Assembly (NCBI RefSeq): GCF_027244095.1
Contig: NC_069658.1
Location: 263,508,687 to 263,572,686 of the forward strand
Length of the DNA stretch: 64,000 nt
Reading direction: 5' to 3'
From: Hemicordylus capensis
Lineage: Eukaryota > Chordata > Lepidosauria > Squamata > Cordylidae
In this document: piece by piece, positions 54,898 to 64,000 of the stretch
Position numbering within the stretch: the stretch's first letter is position 1
Layout of the letters: each line of letters starts with the position of its first letter
Made by a program: the position numbers and the translations under genes
The notes under the pieces: generated by a model
Seen by the model: the letters and a program-made list of their open reading frames with translations, nothing else
Told to the model about the DNA's origin: nothing
Database searches by the model: none

Positions 54898-57800
54898 CCC
54901 CTTCTCATCGCCTGTCGCACCTGGTCATGACTCCCATCTTCTCATGAAGCATCTGGAATCTGTCTCTGGATAATGGCTTGGTTAATCCATCTGCCAGCAT
55001 CTCTTCTGTGGGGCAGTACCTCAGCTGGACCACCCCTTTTTCTTGCAAGTCCCGAACATAGTGGTACTTTATGGGAATATGCTTAGTTCGAGATTTCATC
55101 TTCTCCATTTGGGAGATCTGGATACAACTTTGGTTGTCATCAAACATCACTGTGGGCTTTGGTCCCACGATGCCAAAGTCCGATAGCAGTTGGTGTATCC
55201 ATACTGCTTCCCTGCACGCTTCACTTGCTGAAACGTAATCTGCTTTGTGGATGACTGCGCAACAAGTGACTGCTTGCAGCTACTCCAAGTTATGGCTCCA
55301 CCTCCATACACAAACAGGTGTCCACTTGTGGACTTGCGGTCTGTTCTGTCCTTGCCCCAGTCTGCATCCACATATCCCACGAGTTTGGGATTGCTGTTTG
55401 CTGGAATCTCCAATTCATAATGTGCAGTACCTTTCAGGTACCTTCCCAGTTTTTTGGCCGCTATCCAGTCCTTGTTCGTTGGTACACTCACTTTTCTGCT
55501 CAGGATTCCCACTGCTGAGGCAGTGTCTGGCCTTGTCACTGTGGCTATGTACAAGAGTTTTCCAATAGCCTTTCTGTATTGGTTGTTGGCTGGTAAAGGC
55601 TGGCTGTCCTCATCTTGCTTCCAGAAATCAGCATCCATTGGCGTGCTGACTTCATTGGCATCTGTCAGTCCCAGGCATTCTAGAAGATCTTTTATTTTCT
55701 GTTTTTGGTTGAGAAGGAATGTTCCGTTCTCTTCTCTTTCTATTTGGATGCCAAGGTATTATGACATGCTTCACCTCTATTTCCTTGTTCAGGTGTTGTA
55801 CAATTTCATGACTGTCTTGCCTTTCCTCATGTGCAAGAATCAAATCATCAACGTAAGTCAGAATGTAAGTCCATCTATTGTCTCTGAGTCTAGAATATAG
55901 GCAGGGGTCAGCTTTTCCTTGCGAGAACCCCTCTTTAAGTAGTAGTTGATTCAGTTTCTCATTCCATGCTCTGGCTGCCTGCTTTAAGCCATAGATGCTC
56001 TTTTGCAGTTTGCACACTAGCCCCTTCTTTCCAGGTTCCTCAAAGCCTGGTGGTTGTTGCATGTAGATATCTTCCTCGATTTCCCCATGTAGGAAGGTAG
56101 TCTTTATATCCAAGTGTTCAACTTGCATCCCTTTGGCTGCTGCCACTCTGAGCAATGTTCTAATTGACGTGTGTTTCATGACTGGTGCAAAAGTCTCATC
56201 ATAGTCCTGACCATAGATTTGGGAGTATGCTTTGGCTACTAGTCTGGCTTTGTAGCGCTGTACATCCCCTTCTGCATCCTGCTTGACTTTGAAGACCCAT
56301 TTGCATCCCACAGTCTTTCTTCCAGCGGGTAGTTCCACAAGTCTCCAAGTCTCATTTTTGTGCAAGGAATCAATTTCTTCCATTGATGCTTTTCTCCACT
56401 TCTCAGCTTCATCAGCTGGCAACCTTTCTATATCTTGCCATGTAGTGGATTCTTGCATCTCTCCTCCTTTAGCCATGAGTGAGAGTCTGTTAGGTGGAAC
56501 CCCTTTGTTATGCCTCTGTGAGCGCCTCAGTTCAGGTTCCGGTTGTGCAGCCCCTTCTGAATCTGGCACTGATTCCTCGGGATCGCTGCTTGACTCCAGA
56601 TCCATTTGAGTCCAATCACATGGCTCTTCATTCATCTGGATTTCTAGGGAAATCTTTGATGCTTCACCTTTATTTGGTCTTTGTCTTTAATCGAAATACA
56701 CTGCATTGCAGACTTTGACCTTTCCACTCTTTGGATCAAGGATTCTGTATCCTTTAGATTCATAGCCAACAAAAATTCCCAGTTCACATCTGCAATTGAG
56801 TTTGGTCCTCTTTGCTTTGGGCATATATGCATAGGCCATTGAACCAAATACTTTGATGTGTCTTAGGGAAGGTTTTCTGTCATGCCAAAGTTCAAATGGT
56901 GTCTTATTTGTTGCCTTGGTTGGCAATCTGTTTTGCAGGTAGTTAGCAGTCATCACTGCTTCACCACAGAACCTGACTGCTAGATTGGCATCATGAAGTA
57001 GACATTTGGTCATTTCCACTAGAGATCTGTTCTTTCTCTCAGCTACCCCGTTGAGCTGTCCAGTAAATGGAGGGGTAGTCTGGTGAGAGATACCATTTGA
57101 TTTCATAAATTCTTTCATCTGGTTTGACATATATTCCCCTCCATTGTCTGACCTCAAACACTGGGGCTTCCTTCCAAATTTGTTGTTCATCAGTGCAATA
57201 TATTCTTTAAATTTCTCAAACACCTGGCTTTTCTCTCTTAGAACATACACATAGCAAAATCGGGAGTAATCATCAATGAAAGTCAGGACATACCTATTTC
57301 CACCTGAACTCATCAGTAACGGCCCACAAACATCTGAGTGCACCAGTTCCAAAACGCTCCCAGACTGTACATTTCCCTTTGCCGGAAAAGTTGGCTTGAC
57401 TCCCTTGTTAAGAATGCAACACTGACATCTGCAGGCCATTTCTGGACATGCCCTTATATTAAATCCCTCGGTTAGTTCCCTCATTTGGGAGTCAGTTTTA
57501 AAGTTTAGGCTTCGGTGGCCCGATTTTCTGTGCCATAAGAAATCACAATTTTTGTGTTGGCAACTACTTGCCACATTTGCTTGTGCAGTAGCACAGTCTA
57601 CTTCAAAAAGTCCATCATCCCACATGTGGGCAGTCATGATTAACTCATCACCTTTAGAGATGCAGCATGCTTCATTTTCAAAAATTGCTTTGCACCCCTT
57701 CTTGAGTCCATGCCCAATTGAAATCAAGTTGACTTGCATCTCTGGCACAAAAAGTGCATCATTTATCTTAACCTCATAAGCTTCAGTAGCAGAGCCACAA

Positions 57801-58890
57801 AGTATCTTTGCTGTCCCCTTGCCAGCCACACTTATCTTCCTTGAATCTGCTAGAGTGACATCTGATCTGTAGCATTTGTCAAGTTCAGTGAACAGATCGG
57901 GATCACAGATTATATTCTGGGATGCACCTGAGTCCAGGATGAAAGTGTGACCCCTTTTTGGCTCTCCTAGGGCAACTTTGTAGCTTTTGGCATTACTTGC
58001 CCTTTCAGATAAGCCACTTTGTCCGTGCTTCTCCTCCCTTCTTTGTGTGTCGCCATGACTCATCCCTGTGTTTACTTTATTGCCATGGTGACCAGGTCCC
58101 TGCCCTCTGAGTTTCCCACTCTTTGAATATGCTGATGAGTCACTGAGGCTACTCTGCTTGCTAATGTTGAAATTACTTTGTCTGCTGAAATGTGCCAGAG
58201 TGCCATCGCTTTCAACTCCTGCTGCAACTTTATATTAAAATTTCTCAGACTCAACACAACATGATCAACCTTCAGTTCACAATGAGACAGTTCAAGAGCG
58301 ACAATTCGGGGTTCAAAACTTTTAGGCAGGGATTGTAGGATTGCCCCAATTAGAATAACATCATTCAATTCACATTAGTTATTCTTCAAAAGCCTGTTAA
58401 CCTCTAAAATACTCACTATGTGGGCTTCAAAGTCTCCCCCTTCCTGCAGTTTGCTTTCGCATAGCCTTTTATACAGGAGAAGAGCTGCGTTTGCAGAGAC
58501 TTGGCCACATTGCTTTTTCAGTCTATCCCATGCTTCTGAGGCTAAATTTGTATCCCGCACATAGATCAATAAATCATCGCTTATACTCAGAATTAAAAGG
58601 CCATACACGTGTTGATTTTTCTTGTCCCACGAGGCTTGAGCAGCTTCATCTTGGGCTAGCCATCCCTCCGTGAACACTTCAAAGATTCCTTTTGTCATGA
58701 AGATTGCTTTCATCTTGAGGGCCCAGGTTTCATAGTTATTGCCATCCAGTTTGGGAAAAGAAGGAGCCATTCCTGAGTAGGCTGTAGTCTCAGGATCCAT
58801 GCTGCAGTTTCTAACTAACTCAGCTACACTTTCAAAATGAAAAAATAAATAAAATAAACTCTGCTTGTGCCTAGAAGCCTGTTGCTCCTA

Positions 58891-58905
58891 CTGGGCCCAT
58901 AACCC
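58891..58905 (-). promoter_or_regulatory. Copia primer-binding site, half-tRNA type
   Basis: The plus strand reads CTGGGCCCATAACCC directly against the LTR. This is the sequence of the anticodon stem and loop of initiator tRNA-Met (CTGGGCCCATAACCC), not its 3' CCA end. Drosophila copia is known to use a cleaved half of initiator tRNA-Met as primer in the same way. Confidence 0.85.
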
Positions 58906-59322
58906 TGTTAGAGGTTGTTGATTTTTACCCACAATAGGTAAAACACACTCCAGTTACAGAGTAGGTAGCAGAGGATGGTTTGGATATTGCAGCTATTTAG
59001 AGAAAACATATGGAGATTCTTGTATGACTAAACACTAAATATTTATTGGTTAAATACACTTAGATAGAAAAGACCTATATCTAATCTAAAGGCCTACATA
59101 ATGGATAGGTAAGGGGAGAGAGAGAGAGATGTTTCCATCTGCTCTCTAGGAAGAAAGGAAGGATTGTGATTCAGCACAGGAAGTGCTGCAGAGTCAGTTC
59201 AGGGGTCATAGAGTAGGGACAAATAGGGAGACCCTTACTCACTGTCTCTACTCCCAATGCCCCTAGTGGTCATTAAGACAGTTGGTGCAAAAGGTCAATG
59301 CACTGGAAGTTCATCTCCAACA
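58906..59322 (-). repeat. Copia 5' LTR
   Basis: 417 bp; differs from the other LTR by about 10-11 substitutions and two small length differences. Same TG...CA ends. Confidence 0.93.
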
Positions 59323-59366
59323 CCCCTTCTCATCGCCTGTCGCACCTGGTCACGACTCCCATCTTC

Positions 59367-59454
59367 TTACTCACTGTCTCTACTCCCAATGCCCCTAGTG
59401 GTCATTAGGACAGTTGGTGCAAAAGGTCGATGCACTGGAAGTTCATCTCCACCA
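59367..59454 (-). repeat. Extra partial copia LTR at the outer end
   Basis: The first 88 bases of an LTR (transcription sense), joined through 44 bases of the element's 3' internal end (59323-59366, including the polypurine tract) to the complete 5' LTR. The AGTTC duplication lies outside this piece, so it belongs to the insertion. Confidence 0.85.
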
Positions 59455-59477
59455 AGTTCAGCCAGTCCAAGTTCGAA

Positions 59478-60043
59478 CCATAAGAACATAAGAACAGCCC
59501 TGCTGGTTCAGGCCAAAGGCCCATCTAGTCCAGCATCCTGTTTCACACAGTGGCCCACCAGATGCCACTGGAAACCTACAGGCAGGAGTTGAGGGCATGT
59601 CCTATCTCCCGCTGTTACTCCCCTGCAACTGGTACTCAGAGGCATCCTGCCTTTGAGGCTGGAGGTGGCTTATAGCCTTCTGACTAGTAGCCATTGATAG
59701 ACCTCTCCTCCATGAAGTTATCCAAACCCCTCTTAAAGCCATCCAGATTGTTGGATGTCACCACATCTTGTGGCAGAGAATTCCACAAGTAGATTATGCG
59801 TTGTGTGAAAAAGTACCTCAATTTGCTGTTCCTAAATTTCCTGGCAATCAATTTCATTGGGATGACCCCTGGTTCTAGTGTTATGTGAGAGGGAGAAGAA
59901 TTTCTCTCTATCCACCTTCTCCACACCATGCATGATTTTATAGACCTCTATCATGTCTCTCCCCACAGTCATCTTTTTTCTATACTAAATAGCCCTAGGT
60001 GTTGTAGCCTTGCCTCATAGAACCAGACCTTAGCCTTGCCTTA
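59478..60043 (-). mobile_element. CR1 LINE 3' end with C-terminal coding remnant
   Basis: Minus-strand wording FFTQRIIYLWNSLPQDVV and LDGFKRGLDNFMEERSINGY, the end of a CR1 ORF2. The 3' UTR ends GGGCTGTTCTTATGTTCTTA TGG. Abuts the copia element's right flank. Confidence 0.88.
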
Positions 60044-60059
60044 GAACCAGACCAGCCCT

Positions 60060-60408
60060 GATTCTAAGAACCAGTTCGTGTGCCGGGTCAGGGAATTCCG
60101 TTATTGCCCACCCACCCTCCTGCCCGTTGTGGCCAGGAAAGCACCCAGGCAGGCGACACTGTAGTAGTGGGTGCCCAGACAGATGGGTGGGGTTTGCCTG
60201 GGGTGCCTCTGAGCAATGGGCCGGCCCAGGACTAAACACTGCTGCCACCTGCTCCTCCAGCAACAGCGACGAATCCAGGAGTACCCCCAAGCTACACACC
60301 TGTTCCTTCTGGGGTACTACCACCCCCTCAAGAACAAGATATCTCCTCACTTCATGGATTCGAGAGCCCCTGACACACAGCACCTCCAACCAGGAGTGCC
60401 TATTTTCA
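60060..60408 (-). mobile_element. L2-clade LINE fragment
   Basis: Minus-strand LEGVVVPQKEQVCSLGVLLD followed by LLLEEQVAAV, matching LDGVTLPQKEQVRSLRVLLD of the other L2 copies. Diverged and head to head with the next element. Confidence 0.7.
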
Positions 60409-60424
60409 ACTTAGGCTTGTCCGC

Positions 60425-61098
60425 CAGTTATGGCCCTTTCTGGATATAGCCTGGCCACAGTGATCCATGCTCTGGTAACTTCCAGACTGGATTATTGTAA
60501 TGTGCTTTATGTGGAGCTGCCCCTGAAGACAGTTCAGAGGCTGCAACTAATTCAGAATGCAACAAGACGTCTGATGGGCACTTCTAGCCGGATGCACATC
60601 ATGCCGGTCTTAAAGGAACTGCATGGGTTGCCAATTTGCCACCGAGTCTGAGTCAAGGTTTTAACACTGACTTATAAAGCCCTCAACAACTTGGGCCCCA
60701 AATACCTGAAGGAATGCCTTCTCCCATATAGACCTGCCCATTAGTTAAGAGCTGTAGGAGTGGTCCTTTTGGTAGTGCCACCATTGTTCACAGTTGAAGG
60801 AGTAGGGGCATTTGAGAGGGCTTTCTTTGTGGTGGCCCTGAGGCTGTGGAATGCCCTCCCCTCTGAGGTACGCCAAGCTTTGACATTGTGTACATTCAGG
60901 AGAATGGTGAAGACATACCTCTTTACCCTGGCCTTTGACTAGAGATGTAGTGGTTCTTCCCCTCTCAGGCACTGTATTTTTTTTACTGTATTTTATGATG
61001 CTGAATTTTAATTGTTTTATATTGGTTTTATTGTAACCCGCTCTGAGACCTTTGGGTATAGGGCGGGCTAGAAATGGAAATAAATAAATAAATAAATA
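60425..61098 (+). mobile_element. L2-clade LINE 3' fragment, second subfamily
   Basis: Encodes VIHALVTSRLDYCNVLYVEL, LQLIQNATRRLM and the C-terminal end RLWNALPSEVRQ. It ends TTGTAACCCGCTCTGAGACC, GGGCGGGCTAGAAATGG and (AAATA)n, a terminus distinct from the other L2 copies here. Confidence 0.82.
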
Positions 61099-61102
61099 AT
61101 AT

Positions 61103-63450
61103 CAGAGTAGTGTCATCAGCATAGCGCAGGTTATTGATGTTCCTTCCTCCAACTTTAAAACCATGCTCATCTTCTTCCAATCCGGTTTCCCTCAGTGTAT
61201 GTTCAGCATATAAATTAAATAAATAAGGAGAAGGTATACAGCCTTGTCCTACTCCGTTGCCAATCTGGAACCAGTGTTTCACCATGTTCCATCTGAACTG
61301 TATATAGGTTTTGCATTAGAACAATGAGATGTTCTGGGATGCCCATTTTCCTAAGGATATTCCACAACTTGACATGGTCAACACAATCAAAGGCTTTTCT
61401 GTAGTGTAGTCAATAAAGCACATGTTGACTTCTTTTTGATATTCTTTAGCTTTCTCAATTATCCAGCGTGCATCAGCAATGATGTCTCTCATTCCTCGGC
61501 CTTTTCTGAAACCAGCTTGAACATCCGGCATTTCCCTTTCCACGTAGGGCTCTAATCTGCATTGGATGATCCTGAGCATTATTTTGTTGCTAGCATGTAA
61601 AATTAAGGATATTGTGCGATGGTTTGCGTAATCTGTTAACTCTCCTTTCTTTGGTACTGGTATGTATACTGACCTCTTCCAGTCTGTTGGCCACTGTATT
61701 GTTCTCCAAATTTGCTAGCAAAGTTCAATTACAGCCTTGACTGATTCTTCTTCTGTTGCCTGCCATATGTCTGTAGCTATTCCATCAGTTCCTCTAGCCT
61801 TCTGACTAGGTAATGACTGGAGTGCTGATCTAACTTCATCTTCCCATACTAGAGGTTCTTAAAAGTAGGGAATATCTTCTAGAGTATCTTGGATGTTGAC
61901 GTCCCTGCTGTACAGATTTTCAGTATACTCCTTTCATCTCTCTTTGATCTTCTCTGATTCAGTTAATATCTTTCCTTTGGCATCCTTTAACATACCAATT
62001 CGAGGTTGGAACCTCCTTCTGAGTTCAGAGATCTTTTGGAAAATTTTCCTTGTTTTTCCATTCTATTTCCATCCTCAAGGTCTTTACAGATGTCGTTGTA
62101 GTACTGCTCCTTGACACTTCTATTCTAACAACTTTCTGGAATTCCCTATTAAGTTCCTTCCTGAGGTCTTTCTCTTTCTTGACTTTGGCTTCTCTCTTCT
62201 TCTTGCAATTTCCACCATCTGTTTTGATATCCATTTTGCTTTCTTCTGTTTCTTGGTCTTTGGCAGTCTCTTTTCACATTCGTCCTTAACAACTTCTTTG
62301 ATTTCATTACACAGTTCCTCTGGTTCCCCATCAGTGAGCTTCAGAACTTCAAAGCAGTTCCTGATGTTCTCCTTGAAAATGGTGGATACATTCTCAAGAT
62401 CATATCGTGGAGACTAGATAGCTTTGTTTTTCCGCTTTAGCTTGACTTGGAACTTGCACATCAGCAGTTCGTGATCTGTTCCACAATCGGGGCCCCACCA
62501 TGTCTTTGCTGTTATAACTGAGCTCTTCCACTTCTTTGTACCAATAATGTAATCCATTTGATTTCTGTGTACTCAATCTGGTGATGCCCATGTGTATAGG
62601 CACCACTTTGGTTGTTTGAAGAATATGTTAGTGATGAAGAGATCATGGACTGGCAGAAACTAATAAGTCATTCTCCCACTTCATTTCTGTTTCCTAGGCC
62701 ATACAGTCCGACTGTGTTTTCCCCCTTACTGTTTCCAACTTTGGCATTCCAGTCTCCAACCTCTTCTTCTGCATCAGTAGTTGGGGCATAGACTTGAAGA
62801 ACTGTCATGTTAAAGGGTTGTCCGTGAAATATAATTGATTTCAGTTGGTCACTGACCAAATTGTATCCAGGTACTGTCATTGCTATATCCTTCTTGACTA
62901 TGAGAGCAACACCATTCCTTCTTTGCTTTTCGTATCCTGAGTAGTAAATGGTATTATTTTCTGACTGTGTCAGAAAGTGTCCAATTCCAGTCCATTTTAA
63001 TTCGCTGATGCCCAAGATGTCAATCTGTAGTCGATTCATTTCAATTTTCATTATGTTGAGCTTTCCCATATTCATGCTTCTTACGTTCCATGTACCCCCT
63101 GTAATTCTGTCTTTGCAGCTTCAGATTTTCTTTTCCCACATGGCAACATCAGCAGCTAGATGTCCAAAAGGCTTTAGCCTAACTGCATCATAAACACCAT
63201 CAGTGTTCTGAGAGATCCTCAGCTCTTCCTCAGCAGCATATTGAGTACCATCCGACCTGAGGGGCCCATCATCCGGCACTACATTGACAATCATTCTATC
63301 TTGTCTATCTATGTGATTTTCCTAGTAAAATGCAAGAGTGGCTTCCCATTTCCTTCTCCCGTGCAGTATGAAATGATGCCCTTGTCGTCATCACTAAAGT
63401 GACTGTCCGCCTCCAGCACCTTCCTATATCACTGCTGCCCAATATAGGTG
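61103..63450 (-). mobile_element. BovB (RTE-clade) LINE, 3' end missing
   Basis: From the right on the minus strand: a 5' region (ATATAGGAAGGTGCTGGAGG, TCACTTTAGTGATGACGAC), the endonuclease (MNMGKLNIMKIEMNRLQIDI, LGISELKWTGIGHF, YYSGYEKQRRNGVALIVKKD, GDWNAKVGN), then reverse transcriptase (DVQAGFRKGRGMRDIIADAR; GVGQGCIPSPYLFNLYAE; NNLRYADDTTL). A short internal loss removes the piece between PTTDAEEE and the GDWNAKVG box, and there are several frame breaks. The segment after the YADD box and the 3' UTR are absent where it meets the L2 tail at 61.1 kb; losing the 3' rather than the 5' end is unusual for a LINE and suggests rearrangement. Confidence 0.9.
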
Positions 63451-64000
63451 CCTGCTTGCTTTAGCTGGGCAGTTGGGATGACCTCCATGCCTTGGGTGAC
63501 CCTGCTGGGAGTATACCTCCCAGCATACTTTGTTCATCCCTCCCAGGAACAGCCCCCCGCCACGGTGAGGCAGCATAGCAGGACTTGTGGGGGTGGGGGG
63601 CATGCCTATGTTTGGGACTGCATGTTTGGGACATGCATGTTAGGACTGTATGTTTGGAAAAGGCCAAACATGCTTAGGACTGGCCTTTCCCACAAGCTGT
63701 TTTTCTTTAAAAGCAATGAACCAAGTCTTCAAAATGTACAAGCAAAGCAAGCGTGCAAGTCTGATGTTCTGGTGGCAATTGCAGATAATTACTTGTGCCA
63801 GTTTTACCTTTTATCCAGCATGCACATAATTGCACTGTGCAATTTAAGATTAACTCTGCAGGCTGGTGATAAGGATTAAGAGTTTAGAAACTGAAAGCAT
63901 ACATCTTCTTAAAATATGACACTGATACCACTTAAGTTTCCCCATTCCCTATCCAGACTGCAGAATAAGAGGACTAGGGCTGAAATACTGAGGGGAAATG
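63451..64000. other. No gene recognised
   Basis: GC-rich then A/T-rich DNA with tandem CATGTTTGGGAC-like words at 63596-63672. The 143-codon frame at 63448 does not resemble a protein. Confidence 0.4.

Larger units (their letters stand above)
54449..59454 (-). mobile_element. Ty1/copia LTR retrotransposon, broken
   Basis: Complete in layout and flanked by the exact 5-bp duplication AGTTC (54444-54448 and 59455-59459). Parts in transcription order (right to left): LTR (58906-59322), primer site (58891-58905), gag near 58.1-58.8 kb (MDPETTAYSGMAPSFPKLDG start; copia-type UBN2 wording LDGNNYETWALKMKA), protease near 57.9 kb (LDSGAS), integrase near 56.9-57.5 kb (HRKSGH zinc region, then DDYSRF and SDNGGEY), reverse transcriptase near 55.8-56.6 kb (GCKWVFKVK, YVDDLI), RNase H near 54.9-55.6 kb (GYVDADW, EMLADGLTKP), polypurine tract, LTR (54449-54897). 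Integrase before reverse transcriptase identifies copia. It carries roughly half a dozen breaks and is a fossil. By hand count the LTRs differ at about 10-11 of ~415 aligned bases, so it is fairly young, probably around 10 million years or less at usual vertebrate rates. Confidence 0.93.

Overview
The window looks like intergenic and intronic DNA from a squamate reptile (lizard or snake). The evidence is the repeat mix: a BovB (RTE) LINE, CR1 LINEs with a TTCTTATG-type 3' end, many L2-clade LINEs, an R4/Dong-like LINE with a restriction-like endonuclease, tRNA-headed and 5S-rRNA-like SINEs, hAT, Harbinger-like and Helitron DNA elements, and a Ty1/copia element. All calls were made by eye; no database was searched.

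Host genes are few. An intact single-exon olfactory receptor lies on the minus strand at 4181-5116. A SCAN-KRAB-C2H2 zinc-finger gene spans about 13.9-22.8 kb on the plus strand in five coding exons whose phases all agree; one intron has a GC donor. Its finger array contains an exact-length 483-bp internal tandem duplication, and a stop codon cuts off three more decaying fingers. An open frame at 26313-26900 encodes an unrecognised, very Lys/Arg-rich protein with promoter-like motifs upstream and an in-frame 59-bp minisatellite. A tRNA-Leu(CAA) gene with its intron lies at 32995-33103. An isolated last exon of an L-amino-acid-oxidase-like gene, broken, lies at 47549-48386.

Layout: 0-13 kb holds hAT, Helitron and SINE copies around the olfactory receptor. 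13.9-23 kb is the zinc-finger gene, with SINEs, CR1 tails, a solo copia LTR and a Helitron in its introns. 23-32 kb holds MITEs, the basic-protein ORF and a near-perfect 106-bp palindrome. 32-38 kb is comparatively repeat-poor, with the tRNA gene and a 60-nt hairpin. 38.2-44.9 kb is a Dong-like LINE sitting next to a (TAA)n tract, interrupted by a hAT MITE and by a 2.9-kb L2 LINE. 46-48.5 kb holds an L2 fragment and the oxidase exon. 49-54.4 kb holds a 2.3-kb hAT element, a hAT with a MITE inside its own terminus, and inverted L2 pieces. 54.4-59.5 kb is a copia element with LTRs, a 5-bp target duplication and a half-tRNA-type primer site. 59.5-63.4 kb is CR1, L2 and BovB.

The genes do not form a pathway. 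The strongest candidates for further attention are the duplicated zinc-finger array, the basic ORF with its minisatellite, the two fold-back structures (29771-29876 and 35472-35531), and the copia priming and end structure.
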